Both the position numbers and the translations under genes were made by a program. Under the pieces are notes generated by a model. That model was not told the origin of the DNA, did not search any database, and was given only the letters and a program-made list of their open reading frames with translations. A DNA stretch of 5,175 nucleotides from a bacterium (GTDB taxonomy: Bacteria > SZUA-79 > Acidulodesulfobacterales > Acidulodesulfobacteraceae), in contig JAJYWW010000143.1 in NCBI GenBank assembly GCA_021791295.1, positions 1-5,175 of the forward strand. The letters are read 5' to 3'. Numbering within the stretch: the stretch's first letter is position 1; the number at the start of each line of letters is the position of its first letter. Of the stretch, positions 1 through 4,891 are shown piece after piece.

Positions 1-556
1 AGCTTATCCTTTTATTTAATATATTCCTGAGTTCTTCGGAAGATATAAGGTTTATTTCTTCTATATCTTTTTTTAAAATTCTTTGTCGTTCGATTAACTT
101 ACTTAGAAAACAGGTCTTGGCGGATTTACGGCTGATTTCGGAAAGAGAGAGCGGATAAAGATTGAAGAGGGATACTCTGCCTGCAAGCGTTTCTTTTATG
201 CCTTTTATAAGCAGTATTTGCGACGAACCGGTAATAATAAATTTTTTATTCTGCCCCTCTTTGTCTATCAAGTATTTTATAGGGTCGAAAATTTCCGGTA
301 TTTTTTGTACTTCGTCAAGGATTATTACTTCCTCTTTTACATTTTCAAGAATTCTTATCGCCGAATTTTTAAATCTTATTCTTTCGTCCGGGTCGTCAAA
401 AGTGAAGTATTTAAATGATTTATTTACCGCTTTAGGTATAATATTTTTGCAAAGCGTAGTTTTTCCGGTTTGTCTTGCTCCTGTTATTGCGATAACCCGT
501 TTTTGCCGAAACCTTGATATAATTTTATCTGCAACGGCTCTTTCAATATAATCCAT
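1..556 (-). CDS. AAA-family ATPase of the DUF4143 (AAA_14) type, N-terminal 185 residues, cut by window edge
   Basis: The reverse strand encodes an open frame from ATG at 556 that runs off the left edge without a stop. A Walker A motif GARQTGKTT is at residues 26-34, a Walker B core VIILDEVQ at 77-84, a sensor-1-like ITGSS at 108-112, then ETLAGRV at 122-128 and PLSLSEI at 135-141. This order is characteristic of the AAA_14 ATPases that carry a C-terminal DUF4143 domain. The family is usually about 380-450 residues, so roughly half is visible and DUF4143 itself lies outside the window. The biological role of the family is not well defined; members are common in mobile and accessory DNA. No Shine-Dalgarno sequence precedes the ATG, but a good promoter ends six bases before it, so the mRNA is probably leaderless. 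It is transcribed divergently from the MNT-HEPN pair. The family call is firm; the function is unknown. Confidence 0.88.
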   Translation of the reverse strand, partial: MDYIERAVADKIISRFRQKRVIAITGARQTGKTTLCKNIIPKAVNKSFKYFTFDDPDERIRFKNSAIRILENVKEEVIILDEVQKIPEIFDPIKYLIDKEGQNKKFIITGSSQILLIKGIKETLAGRVSLFNLYPLSLSEISRKSAKTCFLSKLIERQRILKKDIEEINLISSEELRNILNKRIS

Positions 557-562
557 AAAAAG

Positions 563-591
563 ATTATATCAGTTATATTGCAAAATTACAA
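563..591 (-). promoter_or_regulatory. Promoter of the AAA ATPase gene, predicted leaderless
   Basis: On the reverse strand a -35 box TTGTAA (591-586) is followed by a 17-base spacer and a perfect -10 box TATAAT (568-563). Six bases (CTTTTT) then separate the -10 box from ATG at 556. A start site seven bases after the -10 box would be the A of the ATG. No Shine-Dalgarno sequence is present. Confidence 0.7.
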
Positions 592-607
592 GGTATTTTT
601 GCAATAT
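575..607. promoter_or_regulatory. Perfect 11-bp inverted repeat flanking the -35 box of the ATPase promoter (candidate operator)
   Basis: ATATTGCAAAA at 575-585 is exactly the reverse complement of TTTTGCAATAT at 597-607. The 11-base gap makes the half-site centres 22 bp apart, about two helical turns. The left arm lies in the promoter spacer and the -35 box lies in the gap, so a dimer bound here should block RNA polymerase. The regulator is unknown. Reading the repeat as an operator is inference. Confidence 0.5.
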
Positions 608-701
608 GATTTCGTCTATTTATAAACATTCTTATATTTTAGCACGAAAAAAATAAAAGTAAAGCAGTTTTCTCGCAAACTCAGTCGATTGTATTTATAA
701 A

Positions 702-730
702 TTGTTTAGTTATATTTTATCGTATATAAT
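702..730 (+). promoter_or_regulatory. Promoter of the MNT-HEPN operon, predicted leaderless
   Basis: A -35-like TTGTTT (702-707) is followed by a 17-base spacer and a perfect -10 box TATAAT (725-730). Six bases then precede ATG at 737, so transcription should start at the start codon. There is no purine-rich ribosome binding site upstream. The -35 box matches the consensus only in its TTG half. Confidence 0.65.
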
Positions 731-736
731 ATATTT

Positions 737-1234
737 ATGAAATCTATAATAGAAAAATACGATATGATTCTTGAGGCCTTAAAGAACGAACTAAAATCGT
801 TTTACGGAGAAAGACTGATATCTGCCGTCGTATTCGGGTCGGTTGGAAGACATGCGCCGAATTATAATTCCGATATCGATATTTTAATAATTGCGGAAAA
901 ATTGCCGACAGGCAGGATAAAAAGGATTAAAGAGTTCGGGTTGATTGAGGATAAGTTGGAATCTTTAATTGCATCGCTTAGAAATTCCGGTATTAACACA
1001 TATATTTCTCCAGTTATTAAAACACCTGAAGAAGTTGCGGCAGGAAGCCCTTTATTTATCGATATGACTTTAGACGCACAAATTTTAATCGATAAAGACG
1101 GTTTCTTTGCAAATGAACTCGAGAGACTGCGTAAAAGGTTAAATGTTTTGGGGTCAAAAAGAATACATAGGGGAAATGCTTTTTTCTGGGATTTAAAACC
1201 AGATTATAAGCCCAACGAGGATATAATAATATGA
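737..1234 (+). CDS. mntA: MNT-type nucleotidyltransferase, antitoxin partner of the HEPN protein
   Basis: This 165-residue protein belongs to the minimal nucleotidyltransferases of the DNA polymerase beta superfamily. The nucleotide-binding motif GSVGR is at residues 34-38, followed by the metal-binding pair D46-I-D48; D109 in the segment FIDM is a candidate third acidic residue. The C-terminus contains WDLKPDYKP (151-159), a segment I associate with the subgroup paired with HEPN proteins of the kind found downstream. In characterised MNT-HEPN systems the MNT enzyme transfers AMP from ATP to a tyrosine of the HEPN toxin and silences it; that role is inferred here. The stop codon overlaps the next start as ATGA (1231-1234), which implies translational coupling and balanced synthesis. 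The ATG at 737 is chosen because it lies six bases after the -10 box. The active-site motifs look intact. The symbol follows the MntA-HepT naming. Confidence 0.88.
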   Translation: MKSIIEKYDMILEALKNELKSFYGERLISAVVFGSVGRHAPNYNSDIDILIIAEKLPTGRIKRIKEFGLIEDKLESLIASLRNSGINTYISPVIKTPEEVAAGSPLFIDMTLDAQILIDKDGFFANELERLRKRLNVLGSKRIHRGNAFFWDLKPDYKPNEDIII

Positions 1235-1644
1235 CATCCAAAAGTCTTGCTTTTAGTTATCTGCAAAAATCTATTGCAAGATTAGATATTTTAACGCTTC
1301 TTCTTAATAAAGAAGATTATTCCGATGTTATAAGGGAGGCGCAGGAAATAGTCGAACTGTGCCTTAAAGGAATTTTGAGGAGCGCAGGTATCGAGCCTCC
1401 CAAATTCCACGATGTCGGTCCATTATTTCTTGAATTTAAAGATAGATTTTCTTCTATACCTCTTTTAGATGCCCAAAAAATTGCGCAAATTTCAAAAGAC
1501 CTCAGAAAAGAAAGAGAACTGTCTTTTTACGGAGATATAGATTTTATTCCTACCGAAAGTTATAGCAGAGAAGACGCTTTAAATGCGATAGAAAACGTAA
1601 AATTCGTTCTTGAACGCGCGCAAAAGATCATAAAAACCGAGTGA
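1231..1644 (+). CDS. hepT: HEPN domain protein, predicted RNase toxin of the MNT-HEPN pair
   Basis: This 137-residue, mostly helical protein matches the HEPN family. Visible landmarks are REAQEIVELCLKGILRSAGI (35-54), the conserved H60-D61-V-G after EPPKF, and the segment RERELSFYGD beginning near residue 92, followed by YSREDALNAIENVKFVLE. HEPN toxins use an Rx4-6H motif for RNA cleavage, and the tyrosine near it is the site AMPylated by MNT. Here R95 is followed by ELSF and Y100, with no histidine at the expected place, so the catalytic residue is altered or the member is non-nucleolytic. The gene overlaps the MNT gene by four bases (ATGA); a weak GAGG at 1217-1220 lies ten bases upstream. 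It faces the convergent HigA gene across 91 bp. The family is confident; toxin activity is inferred. Confidence 0.85.
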   Translation: MTSKSLAFSYLQKSIARLDILTLLLNKEDYSDVIREAQEIVELCLKGILRSAGIEPPKFHDVGPLFLEFKDRFSSIPLLDAQKIAQISKDLRKERELSFYGDIDFIPTESYSREDALNAIENVKFVLERAQKIIKTE

Positions 1645-1735
1645 TTATTGAAAATACCTTTTATAATAAAGAGATTAAATAAATCTGACTTTAATTGTTA
1701 TTATTTAAAAAATCGGTTTGATCTTCTTTTTGCCG

Positions 1736-2044
1736 TTATAATTTATCTTTACATTTTTTGATTTTAGCAAAATTAAGACTAATGTCATATCCCATTACTG
1801 AGGCATAATTCATTATAGTAGATATGTTCGGCATAATCTTAGAACCCGTGCTTTCGAGTCTAGAGATATTGCTTTTGGTTGTATTCATTTTTTTCGCTAT
1901 TTCTTCCTGGGTAAGCCCTTCGGCAAGCCTCATTCTTATAAGCTTAGCTTTAATATCGTAAAGCGGTTTAAGCCTTTCGTATTCTTCCTTTACTTCCGGA
2001 TTTTTTAATGCCTTAATTTTAAATTCTTTAAATGTCGGTCTCAT
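1736..2044 (-). CDS. higA: XRE-family HigA-like antitoxin
   Basis: This 102-residue protein carries a Cro/C1-type helix-turn-helix at about residues 33-86. Its core is LIRMRLAEGLTQEEIAKKM, then the recognition-helix segment TTKSNISRLES, then PNISTIMNYASVMGYDISL. The charged N-terminal stretch (1-30, FKEFKIKALKNPEVKEEYERL) is typical of antitoxins paired with Gp49/HigB toxins. It should neutralise the upstream toxin and repress the operon by binding the palindrome at 2373-2390. Its start overlaps the toxin stop by four bases, and a strong Shine-Dalgarno AAGGAGGT (2058-2051) sits inside the toxin's last codons, six bases before the ATG. That favours antitoxin translation. Toxin-first order is the usual arrangement for higBA. 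It ends 91 bp from the convergent HEPN gene. Confidence 0.9.
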   Translation of the reverse strand: MRPTFKEFKIKALKNPEVKEEYERLKPLYDIKAKLIRMRLAEGLTQEEIAKKMNTTKSNISRLESTGSKIMPNISTIMNYASVMGYDISLNFAKIKKCKDKL

Positions 2045-2364
2045 ATTATTACCTCCTTCATTCTTTTTAAAGCTAAATCAATTTCCTTTTTAGGGGTTTT
2101 CTGCGATTTTTTAATAAAAGAATGCAATATAATTATTTCTTTTCCTTTCACAAAACAGAAAAACGATCTGGCGATGCCTTCTCTTCCTTTTGCCCTTATT
2201 TCAAATAAGCCGTTTCCGAAAGCTTTTGTATATGGACTGCCTAAATTAGGCCCAAATTCTTCAATCAAAGAAGCTATGTGCAAAAAATCGGCTAATATGC
2301 CCGGCGGAAACTTATAGGTATCTTCCTCAACTTTTTGACTAAAGTACGTTATCTTCCAAGCCAT
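2041..2364 (-). CDS. higB: HigB/RelE-superfamily toxin (phage Gp49-like)
   Basis: This 107-residue protein matches Gp49-like toxins of the RelE/ParE superfamily, which usually cleave mRNA at the ribosome. The diagnostic core is present: GSPYTKAFGNGLFEIRAKGREGIARSFF beginning at residue 42, then EIIILHSFIKKSQKTPKKEIDLALKRM from residue 76. Basic residues in the positions expected for RNA contact (R57, R61, R66, K85, K86) are retained, so the toxin looks intact. The start at 2364 is chosen because it directly follows the promoter by six bases and MAWKITYF is a normal family N-terminus; no Shine-Dalgarno sequence is present. The antitoxin gene follows with a four-base overlap. The RNase mechanism is known for the family and not shown for this protein. 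Confidence 0.9.
   Translation of the reverse strand: MAWKITYFSQKVEEDTYKFPPGILADFLHIASLIEEFGPNLGSPYTKAFGNGLFEIRAKGREGIARSFFCFVKGKEIIILHSFIKKSQKTPKKEIDLALKRMKEVII
2051..2058 (-). promoter_or_regulatory. Strong Shine-Dalgarno for higA inside the end of higB
   Basis: AAGGAGGT on the reverse strand lies six bases before the HigA ATG at 2044. It forms the codons before the toxin stop. It contrasts with the absence of any ribosome binding site before the toxin gene, so the antitoxin is probably translated more efficiently. Confidence 0.75.
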
Positions 2365-2370
2365 AATATT

Positions 2371-2399
2371 ATGTTATCATTTATGATAACTATTGTCAA
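2371..2399 (-). promoter_or_regulatory. Promoter of the higBA operon, predicted leaderless
   Basis: A perfect -35 box TTGACA (2399-2394) is followed by a 17-base spacer and a -10-like TAACAT (2376-2371). Six bases then precede ATG at 2364. An alternative -10, CATAAT three bases before the ATG, would need a 20-base spacer and is less likely. Confidence 0.65.
2373..2390. promoter_or_regulatory. Perfect 8-bp inverted repeat, likely HigA operator
   Basis: GTTATCAT-AA-ATGATAAC, read on the reverse strand, is a perfect inverted repeat with a two-base centre. It fills the spacer and overlaps the -10 box of the higBA promoter. XRE antitoxins of this family repress their own operon through such palindromes, so autoregulation is the natural reading. 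Confidence 0.7.
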
Positions 2400-2406
2400 G
2401 CTATAA

Positions 2407-3382
2407 ATTGCCGATGTAGCCCACTTCGTTAAGGAAAAAGATAAAACCAAGCCGGAAATCGCTCCTTATAGAGATATTAGGTTAAGAATCAAAATTGCCA
2501 AAAACTTCGACTATTTAAATTCTTCTTTGCGGCTTGTTAAAAACGGCAAGAAATTCTGCAAATTCTTCCGATTATCAAAATTTAAACGCTCTTAATGCCG
2601 TTCTTTCGGACAAGATAAAGGATCTTTTTTACGATATTTACATTGATTTTCGAAACGGCAGCAGCCGTGAAGAATTTAGCATGCAGGATTTAATAAATGC
2701 CTGGAAATTAAGAAAATTAGACCCGGAATTAAGTTTAGGCGACATGCATTACTTTATGTTCGATGAATTTAAAAACTTAGAATTAAAAAATATTTTTAAA
2801 CATAGATTCGAAAAATACGGATATAGCAATACCTTTGGTTCATCGGACGATTTTACCGGTTATTTTACGGATAACGCGATAGAAAACAAAACTAATTTAT
2901 TGAAAATATTTAATAATGCCAACAAAGACCGCTACCCCGAGAAAAAAGATTTTAAAATTTTCAGAGCTTATCATAGCAAAAATACTATTAAAGAATCCAG
3001 AAAACATATAGAGGTAAAAACAGACGAACTTTTTGATAAAAACATTCTAAGGATATTCCAGAATATAGTAACCAATCAATTGACCGAAAAAAGAATAGCC
3101 ATAGAAACCTTACCTACAAGCAACTTAAGAATCAGTTTTTATAAAAATTACGGCGAACACCATATATTCAGGTGGATGGACATGGATAAAACCTCTGCCG
3201 ATCCAAAACCCATAGTTTGTCTCGGTTCAGACGATACCGGCATATTCTCTACCAACTTAAGAAACGAATTTTCGCATATTTTCTGCTCCCTCATTTCAAA
3301 AAAAATAGACAGGAAACAAGCTTTGGATTTATTAAAAGAAGTAGCCGAAAACAACAGAATTTATGGTTTTAAAAACGTTTAA
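2407..3382 (+). pseudogene. Remnant of a divergent adenosine deaminase, probably RdrB-like (RADAR defence)
   Basis: The C-terminal half of an adenosine-deaminase-superfamily protein is clear in the frame ending at 3382. Counting residues from the TTG at 2534, it shows LPTSN (193-197), EHHIFRW (208-214), and GSDDTGIFSTNLRNEFSHIF (231-250) with the paired aspartates of the deaminase strand 8, then NNRIYGF. The segment AWKLRKLDPEL (56-66), inside a long insert before LPTSN, recalls RdrB more than ordinary adenosine deaminases; the CRISPR-linked Cad1 deaminases are an alternative. Another coding-like stretch, VAHFVKEKDKTKPEIAPYRDIRLR, lies in a different frame from about 2410 and stops at 2593-2595, so there is a frame change between about 2519 and 2592. 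No HxH, HAGE or RIGHG-like zinc-binding segment is visible, so the protein has lost its 5' part and probably an internal block. The TTG at 2534 has no ribosome binding site and is not a credible start. The remnant begins just beyond the higBA promoter. Superfamily confidence is high; the RdrB assignment is moderate. Confidence 0.65.
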
Positions 3383-3412
3383 CGGCGAAAAAAAAGGGGG
3401 GGTGAATTTTTA

Positions 3413-3441
3413 TTGACAAAGCGGAAAGAATATTATATATT
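3413..3441 (+). promoter_or_regulatory. Sigma-70-type promoter for the wzz-like gene
   Basis: A perfect -35 box TTGACA (3413-3418), a 17-base spacer and a -10 box TATATT (3436-3441) predict a start near 3448. That leaves a 5' leader of about 85 bases before the ATG at 3535. This differs from the leaderless layout of the three promoters to the left. Confidence 0.7.
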
Positions 3442-3477
3442 TATTGACGAATATTTAATATGTAATAAATAAATCAA

Positions 3478-3507
3478 TAGAGCGCTATATAGACATACAG
3501 CGCGCTA
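3478..3507 (+). promoter_or_regulatory. Imperfect 13-bp stem-loop in the wzz leader
   Basis: Bases 3478-3490 pair with 3495-3507 at 11 of 13 positions around a four-base AGAC loop; the mismatches are 3481/3504 and 3487/3498. The central GC-rich block is striking in otherwise AT-rich leader DNA. There is no following T-run, so it is not an intrinsic terminator. It could be an mRNA-stability or control hairpin, or a protein-binding dyad. Its role is unknown. Confidence 0.55.
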
Positions 3508-3534
3508 AGCGGTAAAAATAAATGGAGAAGGGCG

Positions 3535-4455
3535 ATGGAAGAATCCGAAAAGAAAGATAAAATATCAGAAGAAGAGTCAGGCAAGCCGCCTTACGTTTCG
3601 GGAGACGACGACGAAATAGACCTTTATGAACTTGGAATGGTTTTGGCAAGAAGGTGGAAGTTAATTATAGGTATATTCATAGCCGCCCTCATAATCTCCG
3701 CCGCCGTATCGATTTTTCTGCTGAAGCCAGTCTATAAGTCGTCTTTCCTTATAAAAACCAGAATAGCCCATGAAACTACTAAAGCAGTTGGCAATATACA
3801 ATATATTAATTTCGAAATTAAAAATAAAAACTATGATGCCGTTTCAAAACAACTTGATATCCCCGTTAAATACGTAAAAGCGATAAAAGCGATAAAAGCG
3901 AAAAGAATTAAGATTATTTCCAAAAAAGTTTTAACGACTCAAAGTCATGTGATTAAAATCACGATGTTAGTGTTTAATAAAATAGTACCTTCTTTAGTTG
4001 CAAAAAATTTAGTTAATTATATTAATAATACGAAATATGTTAAGATGATGGAATCTCATGCTAAATCAAATCTTTTATATCAAAAAACACTTCTTATAAA
4101 TAATATCAAAACGATATCCGATATTTTAGGTAATCTTAAAGGATTAAGTTCCAACAATCTTTCTTCGCAAAATCCTTTATTGCTTTATGGTCACTTGAAT
4201 TTTCATCTAAGGGCGTTAATGAATAAATTGGTCAATACAAAATTGCAGATAAAAAATATAGATTTCATGTTAAAACATCATTTATACGCAATATCGTGGG
4301 TTTTAACCAAACCTTATATTCCAAGTGTTCCGTTTAAACCCAATAAAAAGCTCATTGTAGCCGTATCCGGAATTTCGGCATTGTTTTTCGGTATTTTTCT
4401 TGCATTTTTTCTCGAATTTATTGAAAAGAACAAAAAGAGGCATAATAATAAATAA
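3535..4455 (+). CDS. Wzz/GNVR-type polysaccharide chain-length determinant, inner membrane
   Basis: This 306-residue protein has the Wzz layout. An acidic cytoplasmic N-terminus (1-30) leads to DLYELGMVLARRWK, then a transmembrane helix (about 43-63) followed by KPVYKSSFLIK. A long basic, partly helical periplasmic region follows (about 65-255). A proline-rich motif with P260, P263, P266 and P269 precedes a second transmembrane helix (about 273-296) and a short basic cytoplasmic tail. Such polysaccharide co-polymerases oligomerise in the inner membrane and set the modal length of O-antigen or capsule chains. There is no C-terminal tyrosine-kinase domain. GGAG at 3524-3527 lies seven bases before the ATG. 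A nine-base repeat (GCGATAAAA twice, 3880-3897) encodes part of AIKAIKAK. The 5' quarter is much richer in GC than the middle, which suggests a mosaic gene. The gmd fragment follows after 70 bp. Confidence 0.85.
   Translation: MEESEKKDKISEEESGKPPYVSGDDDEIDLYELGMVLARRWKLIIGIFIAALIISAAVSIFLLKPVYKSSFLIKTRIAHETTKAVGNIQYINFEIKNKNYDAVSKQLDIPVKYVKAIKAIKAKRIKIISKKVLTTQSHVIKITMLVFNKIVPSLVAKNLVNYINNTKYVKMMESHAKSNLLYQKTLLINNIKTISDILGNLKGLSSNNLSSQNPLLLYGHLNFHLRALMNKLVNTKLQIKNIDFMLKHHLYAISWVLTKPYIPSVPFKPNKKLIVAVSGISALFFGIFLAFFLEFIEKNKKRHNNK
3880..3897 (+). repeat. Two tandem 9-bp units inside the wzz-like gene
   Basis: GCGATAAAA occurs twice in tandem and is continued by the partial copy GCGAAAA. Units of nine bases keep the frame and encode repeated AIK residues, so copy-number change would add or remove three residues in the periplasmic domain. 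Confidence 0.6.
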
Positions 4456-4478
4456 TATAATAAATAATTATAGCAATT

Positions 4479-4496
4479 ATTAATTAATTAATTAAT
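4479..4496. repeat. TTAA tetranucleotide repeat between wzz and gmd
   Basis: ATTAATTAATTAATTAAT consists of four TTAA units and is its own reverse complement. It lies 29 bases before the gmd start. A separate 7-bp inverted repeat AATAATT/AATTATT (4463-4481) precedes it. Neither is followed by a T-run, so no terminator is called. Confidence 0.6.
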
Positions 4497-4513
4497 AATC
4501 TTATCGTTGTTTT

Positions 4514-4518
4514 GGAGG
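4514..4518 (+). promoter_or_regulatory. Ribosome binding site fixing the TTG start of gmd
   Basis: GGAGG sits seven bases before TTG at 4526. The resulting N-terminus [18 protein letters not shown] aligns with the normal start of GMD proteins, so the rare TTG start is well supported. Confidence 0.75.
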
Positions 4519-4525
4519 TTTAAGT

Positions 4526-4891
4526 TTGCAGAAAGCTCTAATAACAGGCATCACCGGTCAGGACGGTTCGTATCTTGCGGAGTACCTTTTGTCCAAAGGC
4601 TACGAAGTTCACGGAATAATAAGAAGGGCTTCTGCCTTCAACACCCACAGGATAGACCACCTCTACGTCGACTCGCACGATAAAAACGCGCGCCTCTTTC
4701 TGCATTACGGCGATATATCTGATTCATCCCGTCTTGCCAATCTTCTTTACGGCATTAATCCGGGCGAGATATACCACTTAGCCGCCCAGAGCCACGTGCG
4801 CGTCGCTTTCGACATACCGGAATATATGGCCGACGTTATCGGTCTCAAACTATACGATAGCTTTAGGAAAACATATGAACATTGTGAATAG
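4526..4891 (+). pseudogene. gmd: 5' fragment of GDP-mannose 4,6-dehydratase (gmd), truncated
   Basis: Residues 1 to about 106 match GDP-mannose 4,6-dehydratase very closely. The NAD(P)-binding Rossmann motif GITGQDG is at 8-14, then [27 protein letters not shown], the strand [11 protein letters not shown] at 81-91, and [10 protein letters not shown]. The intact enzyme is about 320-370 residues and uses a YxxxK catalytic pair near residue 155-160. Here homology stops around position 4843, the frame continues as [15 protein letters not shown] and ends at TAG 4889-4891, so the catalytic site and substrate domain are missing. The product should be inactive. The fragment is clearly richer in GC (30 of 60 bases at 4561-4620 and 33 of 60 at 4621-4680) than its neighbours, and its tail overlaps cysC by 17 bases out of frame. 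Recombination or deletion joined to cysC is the likely cause; a misassembly is possible. Intact GMD makes GDP-4-keto-6-deoxymannose for surface sugars. Confidence 0.85.

Noticed and set aside
162..551. Forward-strand open frame of 129 codons
   Set aside because: It is the antisense shadow of the AAA ATPase gene, whose reverse-strand frame has Walker A, Walker B and sensor motifs. The forward product is a featureless hydrophobic mix. The nested frame at 218-418 is rejected for the same reason.
1056..1241. Reverse-strand open frame of 61 codons
   Set aside because: It lies antisense to the conserved C-terminus of the MNT gene, has no ribosome binding site and no recognisable family.
1707..1731. 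Possible terminator between the convergent hepT and higA genes
   Set aside because: The only stem (1709-1714 with 1720-1725) is six pairs with one mismatch and mostly A-T, so it is too weak to call although T-runs lie nearby.
3148..3354. Reverse-strand open frame of 68 codons
   Set aside because: It is antisense to the most conserved deaminase motifs (PTSN to SDD) and has no independent coding support.
3444..3472. Second promoter with TTGACG as -35 before wzz
   Set aside because: No acceptable -10 box lies at 16-18 bases; the 17-base position reads AAATAA. The upstream TTGACA/TATATT pair is far better.
3413..3472. Small open frame from TTG (19 codons) before wzz
   Set aside because: Although G-rich sequence lies upstream, the TTG is part of the perfect -35 box and the peptide LTKRKEYYIF... 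has no recognisable feature.
4463..4496. AT-rich inverted repeats as an intrinsic terminator between wzz and gmd
   Set aside because: The stems contain no G-C pairs and no U-tract follows. The repeats are recorded only as sequence repeats.
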